The notes below the pieces were generated by a model. It was given only the letters and a program-made list of their open reading frames with translations. It was not told the origin of the DNA and ran no database searches. 64,000 bases of DNA. Source: Brevibacillus sp. JNUCC-41. GTDB lineage: Bacteria; Bacillota; Bacilli; Bacillales; DSM-1321. Location: NCBI RefSeq assembly GCF_014844095.1, contig NZ_CP062163.1, positions 4,931,501 to 4,995,500 on the forward strand, written 5' to 3'. Shown in pieces: positions 7,541 to 15,921 of this stretch. Within the stretch, counting starts at the first letter, position 1. The number at the start of each line of letters is the position of its first letter. The position numbers and the translations under genes were made by a program.

Positions 7541-7667
7541 AGAAACCCTCCGTCCATACTCATTACACCTATTGAAACATAAAAAACCCCGGATAAGGGA
7601 CACTTTTTTATGTGTGTCCGTTATCCGGGGTATAGTTCACAATGGGAAGCTCTTTTCTATTAATCTA

Positions 7668-8390
7668 TTATTTTCCGATGAATTGTTGAGTCCAGTAGTT
7701 ACCAGATTCTACATAACCTACTCCGATATGAGTAAAGCTAGGGTTCATGATGTTTTCACGGTGTCCTTGGCTATTCATCCAAGCCTGTACAACTTCTTCA
7801 GGTGTTTGTTGACCTTGTGCGATGTTTTCGCCAGCTGTTGTATAGCTGATTCCGAATTGTTTCATCATATCGAATGGTGAGCCGTAAGTAGGGCTATTGT
7901 GATCAAAGTAGTTTTTATCTTTCATGTCTTGAGACTTAATACGTGCAACTTTGCTCAACTCAGTGTCGATTTTAAGAGCTGCCAAACCTTGTTTTTCACG
8001 TTCTGCATTAGTTAATTTAACAACTTGTTGTTCAAAAGCACTTAATTCAGAGTTTGTCTCTTGTTTTTCATCAGTTGATTTATTAGGTGTAACTGGTTTT
8101 GCTTCAGGTTTTGCTTGGTTCGTTGTTCCAGCTTCTTGCTGAACTGGTTTTTGAACTGGTTTTTGAGCTGGCGTTTGAACTGGCGTTTGTTGTGCCTGCG
8201 CTGCAGGTAAAGTCATATTGTATTTAGCTAGGTATTGGTTAAGGGCTTTTTGCATATCCTCTTTATTAGTAGATTTAAAAGTTACTTGTTTCACAGTATC
8301 ACAGTTGGCTGCTTCAGCTTGGTTAGCTCCTACTCCTGTGAATATAATAGCTGCAGCCGCTGCTGCTGACATAAACATTTTCTTTTTCAT
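7668..8390 (-). CDS. Secreted CAP/SCP-domain protein (YkwD-like)
   Basis: Exported protein of 240 residues. A signal peptide (MKKKMFMSAAAAAAIIFTGV, cleavage near QAEA) is followed by a short N-terminal region, a proline/glutamine-rich linker with repeated PVQ/PAQ units (about 55-90), and a C-terminal CAP domain (about 115-240). CAP motifs include LTNAEREKQGLAALK, YFDHNSPTYG, GENIAQG and GHRENIMNPSFTHIGVGY. Length and layout resemble B. subtilis YkwD. The start is ATG 8390, with AGGAGG 7 bases upstream; longer in-frame starts lack a ribosome site. The role of bacterial CAP proteins is poorly known; wall or spore association is inferred. Confidence 0.9.
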   Translation of the reverse strand: MKKKMFMSAAAAAAIIFTGVGANQAEAANCDTVKQVTFKSTNKEDMQKALNQYLAKYNMTLPAAQAQQTPVQTPAQKPVQKPVQQEAGTTNQAKPEAKPVTPNKSTDEKQETNSELSAFEQQVVKLTNAEREKQGLAALKIDTELSKVARIKSQDMKDKNYFDHNSPTYGSPFDMMKQFGISYTTAGENIAQGQQTPEEVVQAWMNSQGHRENIMNPSFTHIGVGYVESGNYWTQQFIGK

Positions 8391-8836
8391 TCGTAATTCC
8401 TCCTGTGATGTTCGTTTTTTGTTGTGCTTTGCTTCTGGAATCATCATAACATGCGTTTTTTGTAATAATGGCTCCATCAATTTCCATCAAATTCACAGGA
8501 AGGGAATGAAAATATATTTATGATTCAAGTTTCAGAGTACTCTTGCAAAAATGCTTTAACTATCTATGTTTCTGCCAGTAGTATAAATACTCATATTTTC
8601 CCATTTATTTCTTGTCAATGGTAGTTACATAGAACCATTTCCATTGAATACTAATAAATTTTATTTGACATATCATTTCCAACCTGCTTTTTATGACTTT
8701 CTTTACTTTTATGTTACAAATTTTTCGGTTTAACTTCGACATTTCGTCATTCCCCCCTATTGTCTTGAACATTTTTCCAAACAAAAAAACAATCCGGTTT
8801 TAAACCCGAATTGTCTTGATTTCGATCGTACATTCT
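8391..8836. other. Intergenic region, CAP gene to YtkA-like gene
   Basis: About 445 AT-rich bases. The half next to 8390 must hold the CAP-gene promoter. The half next to 8837 ends with the terminator of the YtkA-like gene (8782-8814). No other coding or structured element was seen. Confidence 0.5.
8782..8814 (-). terminator. Terminator of the two-component operon
   Basis: On the minus strand ACAATTCGG and CCGGATTGT form a stem (one G/T pair) followed by a run of T, 23 bases after the YtkA-like stop codon. Confidence 0.75.
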
Positions 8837-9274
8837 TCATTTCATTTCTTCATCATTCATCTCGTCCATTTCCTTTTTTTCGCCATTTTGTTCAGGAGTG
8901 CTTGGTTTTCCTATTACGAATTCTTTCTTTGGCATGTTGTGCATATCCCTTGCCGTTACATGGGCATATACATAGTAGGTTCCTTCTTCATCAAAATTCT
9001 TTTCCAATTCATATATGCCGTTCCCTTTATGTTTCACTGCGATTTTTTCATGATTATCGCTATTCGCAAGCCAAATTTCAAAACTGACATCATCCGCATC
9101 TGTCACGGCTTCGTCCCCATATGTTACTTTTGCCTTAAATTTCACAGGCTCATTCACTTTACCCTGAATTGGATCGACAGCTAAATCGACATTTAACAGT
9201 TTCGGAATTTCCTCTTCCTTGCCGCATCCAGCCAAAAAAATTAACGCCATGCAAAATAACATGATTTTTTTCAT
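8837..9274 (-). CDS. YtkA/FixH-like lipoprotein
   Basis: Lipoprotein of 145 residues. The lipobox is LAGC, with the lipidated Cys near residue 17. It is followed by a single immunoglobulin-like YtkA/FixH domain (VDLAVDPIQGKVNEPVKFKA, then GNGIYELEKNF and GTYYVYAHVTARDMHNM). The tail is acidic and Met-rich (EMDEMNDEEMK). It would sit on the outer face of the membrane. It is the last gene of the four-gene operon, 19 bases after the kinase. YtkA-like domains are often near copper or oxidase functions, but nothing here shows the ligand. Motifs are seen; function is unknown. Confidence 0.85.
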   Translation of the reverse strand: MKKIMLFCMALIFLAGCGKEEEIPKLLNVDLAVDPIQGKVNEPVKFKAKVTYGDEAVTDADDVSFEIWLANSDNHEKIAVKHKGNGIYELEKNFDEEGTYYVYAHVTARDMHNMPKKEFVIGKPSTPEQNGEKKEMDEMNDEEMK

Positions 9275-9293
9275 TTTTGAACGTATCCCCTTT

Positions 9294-10709
9294 TTATGAA
9301 TTCCATTCTTCTTTTATAATCGGTAGGATGACCCTAACTGTTGTTCCCCTTTTTTCCTTGCTTTCTATTTCGATTTTACCATTTTGTATTTCCACCAATT
9401 TTTTGACAATGGACAGTCCAAGCCCTGACCCGCCATCAAAACGGCTGCGTGCCTTGTTCACTCGGTAAAAACGATTCATGATATATGGCAGATCGGCTTC
9501 CGGAATCCCATTACCCGTATCAGTAACCAGCAGTTCGCAATCATCTTTATGCTGAATTAGGGCAATATGGAGCGCCCCTCCGGAATCCGTGTACTGAATG
9601 GCATTATCAATAATGTTGTGCAGGATCTGTTCCATCCTTCCTTCATCCCCAAAAATAATCGGGTCTGGATCCAGATCTAGCTGCAAGCCCAAATGCTTTT
9701 CTTTTATTATCGGTTCATATTTCACTAGTACGTCTTCAATGAATTGCGCATAGGCAATCGGGGTTTTATTTAACAAGAATGGATCACTTTCCATTTTTGA
9801 TAAGTCCATCAGATCTCCGACAAGCCGCTGCAGCCTAAGAGCCTCCCTTGAAATGAGTTGAAGGTATTTCCGTTGCTCTTCATCATTTTTCACGACACCA
9901 TCCAATATAGCCTGCGTGTAGCCCTTTACGTAACTAAGCGGAGTTCTGAGTTCATGTGCAACATTTTCAAGAAATTCCTTTTTTCTTTCTTCTTCCATTT
10001 GGATGGAATTGGCCATATCATTAAAGGCCATTGCCAGTTTCCCTATTTCATCCTGACTCCTTACCTCGACCTGTATGTCATAATTCCCCTCTGAGACACG
10101 ATGGGCTGCAGTCTCGATTTCCTTAATCGGACTGACTAGCTTTTTCAACCATTTCGTAGTAAACAAAATCGCTACAATCAAAAATAATAGAACGGCCGCC
10201 AACCATTTTGCGGCAAATTCCTTAAGTAAGACCGTAATGGAATCTACAGGAATATATGTATAGATGATACCTTCGAGCCGATTTTCGTCAATCAGGGGTA
10301 TGATCGCCGCTACGATGTTCTTTTCAAACCTTTTCTCATATCCCTCTTTTTCAACGGCTTTCCCATCTAAAAGCATTTGCCGTTCTTCTTCAGAAATAAG
10401 GGTGTCATAATTGATTTCAAAAGGCAGACAGGCACTCAATTCCCTGGGATTGTTGACGACAAAGATCTCGCTGTCATTCTTACTGTTAAACCATTCAACT
10501 TTTTCCTTGAAATCTTCGCTGATTTCACCGCCGGAGTAATCCGCCCCTAGCAATGACGCTTCATTGACTAAATCTGTTTTAAGCTTCTCCACATATAGAT
10601 TTTTATAATAATATTGAGAAAGTGAATAAGCGAACAGCACGGATAGGATGATGGCGGTGATGATGGTGAGCCATAATTTAAAAGAAAGGGTCCGCCATTT
10701 ATTGATCAT
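9294..10709 (-). CDS. Sensor histidine kinase
   Basis: Membrane kinase of 471 residues. TM1 is near residues 12-30, followed by an extracytoplasmic sensor of about 130 residues, TM2 near 165-185 and HAMP (SPIKEIETAAHRVSEGNYDI). HisKA carries the phospho-acceptor His in ENVAHELRTPLSYVKGY. The ATPase shows N, G1 and G2 boxes (IIDNAIQYT, DTGNGIP, GGSGLGLSIVKKL). Its first four bases overlap the regulator's end (ATGA), so the two are translationally coupled. The sensor has no family I recognise. With lipoproteins on both sides of the operon, an extracytoplasmic signal is likely. Confidence 0.95.
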   Translation of the reverse strand: MINKWRTLSFKLWLTIITAIILSVLFAYSLSQYYYKNLYVEKLKTDLVNEASLLGADYSGGEISEDFKEKVEWFNSKNDSEIFVVNNPRELSACLPFEINYDTLISEEERQMLLDGKAVEKEGYEKRFEKNIVAAIIPLIDENRLEGIIYTYIPVDSITVLLKEFAAKWLAAVLLFLIVAILFTTKWLKKLVSPIKEIETAAHRVSEGNYDIQVEVRSQDEIGKLAMAFNDMANSIQMEEERKKEFLENVAHELRTPLSYVKGYTQAILDGVVKNDEEQRKYLQLISREALRLQRLVGDLMDLSKMESDPFLLNKTPIAYAQFIEDVLVKYEPIIKEKHLGLQLDLDPDPIIFGDEGRMEQILHNIIDNAIQYTDSGGALHIALIQHKDDCELLVTDTGNGIPEADLPYIMNRFYRVNKARSRFDGGSGLGLSIVKKLVEIQNGKIEIESKEKRGTTVRVILPIIKEEWNS

Positions 10710-11392
10710 TTCTTTTCCTCTATCTTATAACCGATTCCCCAGACGGTTTGAATGTAATCGGCCGCTCGTAATTTCATTCGTAACGTTTTGATATGGGTAT
10801 CCACTGTACGTAAAGATCCTCCATACTCCCCGCTCCATACATTTTCAAGCAGTTGTTCACGACTGAGTGCCTGGCTTTTATGACGCATGAGGAATAACAG
10901 CAATTCGAATTCCTTCAAAGTTAAATTGATCGGCTTCCCTTCGACCAAAACCGTTCTGGATTGTAAGTTCAAGCTAATTTTACCGAACCGGACATGGTTT
11001 TGACTCTCTTCATTCAATGATAATTTCCCTGTCCTTCGCAATACCGCTTCGACCCTTGCGACCAATTCTCCTGGATTGAACGGTTTGACGATATAATCGT
11101 CGCCGCCAAGCTTCAGCCCTTTCACCTTATCCCATTCTTCACCTTTCGCACTGACAAATATCACAGGGATTTCCCAATTTTCTCGAATTTCTTCACAAAC
11201 GGAGAAACCATCCATACCTGGCATCATGATATCCAATAGGATTAAATCCACTTCCTCTGTTTCAACCATACTAATAGCTTCTTTTCCATTCGCAGCTTGA
11301 AGGCATCGATAACCTGAGTTCAGCAAATACATTTCAACTAGATTTCGCATATCCTCCTCATCATCCACGACTAAAATGGTATAAACATGCAT
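10706..11392 (-). CDS. OmpR-family response regulator
   Basis: DNA-binding regulator of 228 residues. The receiver domain (1-120) has the acidic pocket VVDDEE, the phospho-acceptor Asp in LILLDIMMPGMDG and the conserved Lys in DYIVKPF. A winged-helix Trans_reg_C domain (about 130-226) contains FELLLFLMRHKSQALSREQ, SLRTVDTHIKTLRMKL and VWGIGYK. It lies between the beta-propeller lipoprotein (5-base gap) and its kinase (4-base overlap). The target is unknown; autoregulation from the region 12361-12477 is possible. Confidence 0.95.
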   Translation of the reverse strand: MHVYTILVVDDEEDMRNLVEMYLLNSGYRCLQAANGKEAISMVETEEVDLILLDIMMPGMDGFSVCEEIRENWEIPVIFVSAKGEEWDKVKGLKLGGDDYIVKPFNPGELVARVEAVLRRTGKLSLNEESQNHVRFGKISLNLQSRTVLVEGKPINLTLKEFELLLFLMRHKSQALSREQLLENVWSGEYGGSLRTVDTHIKTLRMKLRAADYIQTVWGIGYKIEEKK

Positions 11393-11397
11393 GTCAT

Positions 11398-12360
11398 CTA
11401 CTCCCTCAACATCAATTGGAACGGACCTTCGCCGACTTTGATCGTTTTTTTAACATCGACTGTTCCAGCATCCATTACATACACTTCATCACTATCATAA
11501 CCCGCCACGATCACATCTTCGTTGAAGTTCGCCATTTCAAAGGGGTTAACGCCGACCACTTTGCTTTTCACTACTTCATATTGATCATTCAATTTATATA
11601 AAGAGCTTGTACCATGACTAAGGACAAATATGCCTTCAGTATTTTCAAGGAACTTTATCGGCATGGTTGGAGCCTTCAGCTTATTCTTCAACTCTCCAGT
11701 TTTTGCCGAATAAATATATAGATCTTCTTCCACTTTGTCCCCATCACCGTGTCCTCCGATCCATATTTCATCCTTTTCTTCCCTTAATAATGTGCCTGTG
11801 CTGGAACTATGTACGGGAAATTCAAAATCGACCTTTTTCGTTTCAAGGTTTATCACAGAACATTTGGTATCACCAAAATTAATAACATACAAACGATTCT
11901 CTTGCACCCCCTGAAGAACGGTCAGGGGTCTTTTACCAACCTTGACAATATCCTGTTTCTCTCCATCTGTATTTAAAAAATAAATGGATTGATTCGATTG
12001 GTTGACCGCCACGATGCTTTTTCCATCACGTAACAACTGCATATTAACGATCCCTTTGCCAATTTCCCAACTGTTTATCAACTTTCCTGCTGATAAAGAG
12101 TACACTTGGACTTTCTCCATCTCTTTTCCATAAAGCAGGAGAGTATCTTTGTCTGCCAGGAGCAGGGCTCCGGTAAATGGTTCTGAAATATCCCATTTTG
12201 CAAATGGATGATAGTTTTCATCTATGAAAGTCAGTGAGGTATCCTTGATATTGACAGTCGCAAGGAAGGATTCATTTTTATTGATTTTAGTAAATGCATT
12301 ACCGCTATTACACCCAGTAAGCAGTACGATGGCAAGAAAAAGCCCAATGCCCCACTTCAT
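11398..12360 (-). CDS. YncE-like beta-propeller lipoprotein
   Basis: First gene of the operon, 320 residues. The signal peptide has a lipobox LLTGC (Cys near residue 17). Repeating blades of about 40 residues follow, with alternating strands such as IYFLNTDGEKQDIVKVGKRP, LYVINFGDTKCSVINL and VYVMDAGTVDVKKTIKVG, as in YncE/quinoprotein-type propellers. It should be anchored outside the membrane. Upstream, TAAGGAG precedes ATG 12360. It is co-transcribed with the two-component system and a second lipoprotein, so a ligand-sensing or signal-modulating role is inferred, not shown. No enzyme motif was seen. Confidence 0.85.
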   Translation of the reverse strand: MKWGIGLFLAIVLLTGCNSGNAFTKINKNESFLATVNIKDTSLTFIDENYHPFAKWDISEPFTGALLLADKDTLLLYGKEMEKVQVYSLSAGKLINSWEIGKGIVNMQLLRDGKSIVAVNQSNQSIYFLNTDGEKQDIVKVGKRPLTVLQGVQENRLYVINFGDTKCSVINLETKKVDFEFPVHSSSTGTLLREEKDEIWIGGHGDGDKVEEDLYIYSAKTGELKNKLKAPTMPIKFLENTEGIFVLSHGTSSLYKLNDQYEVVKSKVVGVNPFEMANFNEDVIVAGYDSDEVYVMDAGTVDVKKTIKVGEGPFQLMLRE

Positions 12361-12477
12361 ATTCTAAGCTCCTTATTCATTAAATATCTATTTTTTAAAG
12401 ATTTTAACAATGATTTGTGAAAAAAGTATGAAGCTGAAAAGAATATTTGCTAACAAGCATCCGTAACACCTCGGAAA

Positions 12478-12747
12478 TCATAATCTTTCCAATTCAGTGA
12501 TATAGGCCATGACGATCGCATTTTTCATTTCTTCTGAAAGCGATGATTCCATCACTCGTTTAATACAGAGGTAAAATTTCTCCAATACTGGTTTTCGGGC
12601 ACGGGGATGGGCATTTTCATCCAAAAGCTCACGGCGGATGAGTTCCGACAACACTTCCCTTCCATCTCCATCATTGGTCATCTTACGATTATTCCATATG
12701 CTTAAATAAGCCATCAGTAATTCTTCTTGCCTGATATTTTCTTTCAT
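12478..12747 (-). CDS. Conserved hypothetical small protein
   Basis: Not recognised. It is an 89-residue, mainly helical, charged and soluble protein ([55 protein letters not shown]). The start is ATG 12747 because AAGGGAT lies 4 bases upstream; longer in-frame starts have no ribosome site. It is divergent from the zinc-ribbon gene at 12857, with a shared promoter region of about 110 bases. It has no signal peptide or membrane segment. Confidence 0.7.
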   Translation of the reverse strand: MKENIRQEELLMAYLSIWNNRKMTNDGDGREVLSELIRRELLDENAHPRARKPVLEKFYLCIKRVMESSLSEEMKNAIVMAYITELERL

Positions 12748-12856
12748 ATTATCCCTTCCATCCATTACTAATTTATACATATTAATGTTCAAGTTTGTAA
12801 AGACTATCTTAATAATACGATCACGCTTTTTAAAATTCAAAAAAGGAGTGAGTACA

Positions 12857-13099
12857 ATGTCTCAAGTATACCGCTGCCCGAATTGCCGGACAAATAAATC
12901 TCGCTTCAATCTCATTCAGCAAGTAGCGACCCCCATTAAAAAGGATCCGCAGTCAGGTGAGATCATTGAACAATATTCGAACGATTCCCTTCAGCCATTC
13001 CATCTAGCCTATAATGGTCCTGAAGTTCGGGTTCAATGTGCTGCTTGCGGATTGATAGAAGACGAAAAGACATTTGCCGCCTTTGGAATGCAACAATAA
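12857..13099 (+). CDS. Small zinc-ribbon protein
   Basis: An 80-residue protein with two CxxC knuckles, CPNC near residue 7 and CAAC near residue 61, likely one zinc ribbon. The middle part ([20 protein letters not shown]) is polar. ATG 12857 follows AAAGGAGTGAG. I know similar unassigned proteins in Bacillus but no function. It is a single gene ending in a strong bidirectional terminator. Confidence 0.8.
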   Translation: MSQVYRCPNCRTNKSRFNLIQQVATPIKKDPQSGEIIEQYSNDSLQPFHLAYNGPEVRVQCAACGLIEDEKTFAAFGMQQ

Positions 13100-13100
13100 A

Positions 13101-13136
13101 AATGGTCAGACCCCTAAATGGGTCTGACCATTTTTT
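13101..13136. terminator. Bidirectional terminator between convergent small genes
   Basis: ATGGTCAGACCC and GGGTCTGACCAT form a 12-bp perfect stem, with A-runs and T-runs on both sides. It serves the zinc-ribbon gene (+) and the YdaT-like gene (-), whose stop codon starts at the last T. Confidence 0.9.
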
Positions 13137-13303
13137 CAATCTTTTCCTACCGACATCTTAGCCCGGTCTATGGCGATTGGAATGGCTTTTCCATCCTCAT
13201 ATCCTTCATCCAATAATGCATTGGCGATTTCTATAGCCTTTTCCCTTACATCTTTATCTAGATTCTTCATCGAGTTTGGGTAATCGTTCTTATTCCATGG
13301 CAC
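13136..13303 (-). CDS. Small YdaT-like protein
   Basis: A 55-residue protein: GTG start, then PWNKNDYPNSMKNLDKDV, a helix with EKAIEIANALLDEGY, and EDGKAIPIAIDRAKMS. The start is GTG 13303 with AAGGAGG 7 bases upstream. The PWNKNDYPxSxKNL opening is, from memory, that of B. subtilis YdaT and related stress-induced proteins, which may carry an extra C-terminal domain absent here. Function is unknown. It converges with the zinc-ribbon gene on a shared terminator. Confidence 0.8.
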   Translation of the reverse strand: MPWNKNDYPNSMKNLDKDVREKAIEIANALLDEGYEDGKAIPIAIDRAKMSVGKD

Positions 13304-13369
13304 TAAAAACGCCTCCTTGATAAGAATGTCTCCTTTTTATGTTTCCCTTCTTTAATGGGCGGTAAACTT

Positions 13370-14296
13370 TTATCGGGCAGCTTTCAATTCCAAAGCTTTC
13401 AACTGACCGATCAACATTTCCTTATCCAACTTTTCCCCGATTATGACGATATTCAATGGCATTTTCATCATTTCATTCATATACATCGGCATTCCGTATG
13501 AGTATTGGAATAAATGGGGGTATTGTGAATGTGTAAAGGAAATGTACCCTTTCATCCGATAGACCGTTTCCGGCAAAGCCCTAAGCCACACTTCAAAGTC
13601 GGTTTGTGCCACGGCACCTTCGAATGTATGAACGACTGCAGTTAAATGCAAATGGTCATGTACATCAAGCTTTTGATGGCCATTATGCCGCTTTCTTTGC
13701 ATTTGCTGCAATGTTGCCAAGGATACGGCTGCATACTCCGTCAATAAACATACAGCATCCGGATTCAGCGCCTGTATCGTATATATCAGCTGTGCGGCAT
13801 CCATCTCACTTACCAAATCCACTTTATTCAATAATATGAAATCGGCATGGTGGATTTGCTCGGCAAGCAACTGCCGAAGCAGTGGAGACAGTTCCTCCCG
13901 ATCACGCCACCTTAATAAATCGACGACCGTGATAATTCCTTTATACTCCAGCCTTTTGGCGAAGATCGGCGACATGATGCCATCCAATACTTCAACTGGA
14001 TGAGCTGCGCCCGTCGTTTCAATATAAACCGCATCCAGTTCATTTTCCGTTAACAATTCATGGAGCTGAACCTCTAGTTTATCTTGAATTGTGCAGCAAA
14101 TGCACCCGTCAAACAGCTCCTTAAGAGGCACTCCATCACCAATGAGTCCGCTGTCAACCGATACACTGCCGAGCTCATTTAACAGCACGGCCACTTTTCT
14201 ACCAGCTTCACTTTCCTGTTTTAAAATATTTCGAAGAAGCGTCGTTTTCCCGCTGCCGAGAAAGCCGCCCAATATGTACACTTCGGTTGTTTTCAT
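13370..14296 (-). CDS. CobW/COG0523-family GTPase, putative metal chaperone
   Basis: P-loop GTPase of 308 residues. Walker A is GGFLGSGKTT (10-19), the metal-binding motif is CICC (about 66-69) inside DGCICCTIQDKL, and the guanine-specificity motif is NKVD. A C-terminal CobW_C domain (about 215-300) follows a His-rich linker (KRHNGHQKLDVHDHLHL). Family members deliver zinc or cobalt to client proteins. No Zur-like box was seen upstream; two copies of GTTAAATT lie near 14322 and 14335 but are weak evidence. It is a single gene, downstream of the mtnD terminator and the 292-bp element. The metal is unknown. Confidence 0.9.
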   Translation of the reverse strand: MKTTEVYILGGFLGSGKTTLLRNILKQESEAGRKVAVLLNELGSVSVDSGLIGDGVPLKELFDGCICCTIQDKLEVQLHELLTENELDAVYIETTGAAHPVEVLDGIMSPIFAKRLEYKGIITVVDLLRWRDREELSPLLRQLLAEQIHHADFILLNKVDLVSEMDAAQLIYTIQALNPDAVCLLTEYAAVSLATLQQMQRKRHNGHQKLDVHDHLHLTAVVHTFEGAVAQTDFEVWLRALPETVYRMKGYISFTHSQYPHLFQYSYGMPMYMNEMMKMPLNIVIIGEKLDKEMLIGQLKALELKAAR

Positions 14297-14386
14297 TCTT
14301 ATCTGCTCCTATGATCCGGTTAAATTCGATTCCGTTAAATTTTATCATACTTATCTTACTAAAGCACTTGCCGGATCGACATAAAA

Positions 14387-14408
14387 AAACCAGCCTGTAA
14401 GCTGGTTT
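14387..14408. repeat. Target-site duplication, low copy: mtnD terminator with T-run
   Basis: 22 bp identical to 14701-14722: arms AAACCAGC and GCTGGTTT around a CTGTAA loop. Read on the minus strand (the direction of mtnD transcription) this copy is followed by the original T-run, so it is the working terminator, now 292 bp away from the other copy. Confidence 0.88.
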
Positions 14409-14700
14409 CAAACATAGACAAATTCGAAGAAAAGCGAGTTCGACTGCAGTTTTTTATATAAAAAACTGCAGTCGATTTCAGAAATCCGCTCCCTTTCCGC
14501 CGACTGTCTTCCGAGCCTCCTCGACGCAAGCGTCTGTGAGATCTCGGCAAGCCAGTTATTCGGCTGGAGTGTCGCAATTTTCTTTAATCTTGCGAGATTT
14601 CTTTCCTATAAAATAGAAAAAACACAAAGGATTAATCATGTTTTTTTAAAAAATCAAGGTTAGGTGGGACCATTCCGACTTCCCTTTTGTTTACAAACAG
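14409..14700 (+). mobile_element. 292-bp non-autonomous relative of the IS1182-type element (MITE-like)
   Basis: A non-coding element between two perfect copies of the mtnD terminator hairpin. Its left end CAAACATAGACAAATTCGAA aligns with the IS left end (CAGACTGTAGACAAACTCGA). Its right end, reverse-complemented CTGTTTGTAAACAAAAGGG, matches the IS right end. It also has a diverged counterpart of the left-end hairpin and of the GC-rich module (14474-14580), plus a separate 11-bp palindrome (GACTGCAGTTT, 14442-14472). No transposase remains. It could be mobilised in trans by an IS1182 transposase. Confidence 0.82.
14474..14580. repeat. GC-rich repeat module, diverged copy in the 292-bp element
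   Basis: Matches the module in IS copy A in order and spacing but with many changes: GATTTC, CTTTCCGCCG, GAGCCTCCTCG and a closing GGCTGGAGTGTCGCA. It occupies the same position relative to the left end as in the two full IS copies. Confidence 0.65.
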
Positions 14701-14722
14701 AAACCAGCCTGTAAGCTGGTTT
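14701..14722. repeat. Target-site duplication, high copy: mtnD terminator hairpin without T-run
   Basis: Second copy of the 22-bp hairpin, 11 bases beyond the mtnD stop codon. On the minus strand it runs into the element (GGTTTCTGTTTG) rather than into the original T-tract, so termination at this copy should be weakened. Confidence 0.88.
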
Positions 14723-14733
14723 TTCAACAATGA

Positions 14734-15267
14734 TTATGCTTGAACTTCGTCTTTTTCGTAAATCGGCACCCATCCTGCCGCTGTAACGAAAATACGGACA
14801 GCAACAGTTTTCCGATCTTCTGCGAGCGTGAAATAATGTCTTGTTGATTCTGGTACACTAATAAGATCGCCTGGATTAAGACGTACATCAAACCACTGTT
14901 TATCATTGCCTTCTATGGCAAAGATACTAGTACCGCCTGCTATGAAACGCACTTCATCATCTTCATGGTGATGTTCCTGCTTAAAGTTTTCAAGCATTTG
15001 ATCCAAGTTCGGATTTGCATCTGATAATGTGATGATATCATGCGCTTTATAACCTCTTCTTTCAGAGATTTCCGCTATCTCTGATTGGAATGTTACAAGG
15101 ATTTCCTCCTTGTCAGCATCTGTTAAATCGTATTTTTCCACAAGATGGGCCGGTAATTTAGAAATGTCCCATTGTTCATAAATAACCCCTTGTGTTTCTA
15201 AAAATCCCTTTACCTGTTCACCGTTTTCAATAACCTCGTTTGTTTCATGGAATCTGATCGTCGCCAT
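14734..15267 (-). CDS. mtnD: Acireductone dioxygenase
   Basis: Cupin enzyme of methionine salvage, 177 residues. It splits acireductone with O2 to 2-keto-4-methylthiobutyrate and formate (Fe form). The metal-binding signature is EHHHEDDEVRFI, with a further cupin strand LNPGDLISVPESTRHYF carrying the last His ligand. The start MATIRF at 15267 is chosen; an ATG three bases upstream is equally possible, and AGGAGG precedes both. It is the last gene of mtnWXBD, 24 bases after mtnB, and is followed by the hairpin that a mobile element has duplicated. Confidence 0.95.
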   Translation of the reverse strand: MATIRFHETNEVIENGEQVKGFLETQGVIYEQWDISKLPAHLVEKYDLTDADKEEILVTFQSEIAEISERRGYKAHDIITLSDANPNLDQMLENFKQEHHHEDDEVRFIAGGTSIFAIEGNDKQWFDVRLNPGDLISVPESTRHYFTLAEDRKTVAVRIFVTAAGWVPIYEKDEVQA

Positions 15268-15291
15268 CATTCATTCCTCCTCTATGAGTGT

Positions 15292-15921
15292 TTATCTTAA
15301 AGAAACTGCAAACGCCTTTTGTTGATTAAGCAATAGTTGGTATTGAAATAAAAATTCGCAAGCTTCAAGTATTCTTTTTGCTTCGAGTCCGCTTTTACCC
15401 CAAACCGTAATGCCATGATTGCGGATCAGCACCGCGCCAGAGTCTGATTCGACATGTGGCTTGAACTTATCGGATAACAGCGGAATGTCAGCATGATTAT
15501 ATATGATTGGAATCCGAAGCTCCGAATCTTCCTCCCACCGATCGGTCGCTTTAATGATTTCATGGTTACGAAAGGAAACCTGGCCTTCATCTCCGTACAA
15601 TTCTGATATCACATTATTTTCAACAGTATGGACATGGAGTACACAGTTCGCATTGGTTTTCCGGTAAATGACTGTATGAAGTAAAGTTTCGGCCGATGGT
15701 CTTAGGTTCGTTTCTTCAACTGGTTTTCCTTTTAAATCCACCAGTAAAAAGTCCGAATCCGTTTGCTTCCTTTTATCCTTACCGCTTGCTGTAATATAAA
15801 AGAAAGCGCTTTTGGGCTCGCGGATGGACAGGTTCCCGCTCGTTCCCATAAACCAATCCCTTGCGGCCAGTTCAGCTTTAATATCTGCCAACTCCCGCCA
15901 TTCTTTAGAATGATTGTTCAC
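15292..15921 (-). CDS. mtnB: Methylthioribulose-1-phosphate dehydratase
   Basis: Class II aldolase-fold zinc enzyme, 209 residues. It dehydrates 5-methylthioribulose-1-phosphate to the diketo phosphate. Motifs seen are GTSGNLSIR (substrate loop), HVHTVENN (zinc His pair), RNHEII and RNHGITVWG. The first four bases overlap the end of mtnX, showing tight coupling. Length is normal for the Bacillus enzyme. Confidence 0.95.
   Translation of the reverse strand: MNNHSKEWRELADIKAELAARDWFMGTSGNLSIREPKSAFFYITASGKDKRKQTDSDFLLVDLKGKPVEETNLRPSAETLLHTVIYRKTNANCVLHVHTVENNVISELYGDEGQVSFRNHEIIKATDRWEEDSELRIPIIYNHADIPLLSDKFKPHVESDSGAVLIRNHGITVWGKSGLEAKRILEACEFLFQYQLLLNQQKAFAVSLR

Larger units (their letters stand above)
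6168..7639 (-). mobile_element. IS3-family (IS150-group) insertion sequence, 1472 bp
   Basis: A complete element with long imperfect inverted ends. The low-coordinate end starts TGAACTATGCCCCATTTTTC and the other end, reverse-complemented, TGAACTATACCCCGGATAAC; both continue with CGGACA and AAAAAAGTG words. It is flanked by a 3-bp CAA duplication (6165-6167, 7640-7642), as expected for IS3 elements. It holds overlapping-frame genes orfA and orfB. It lies beyond the 3' end of the CAP-domain gene without breaking a recognisable gene. Confidence 0.93.

Noticed and set aside
14316..14345. Direct repeat GTTAAATT upstream of the CobW-type gene as a metal-regulator site
   Set aside because: Two 8-base AT-rich words are easily due to chance, and no Zur-like or Fur-like palindrome is present.
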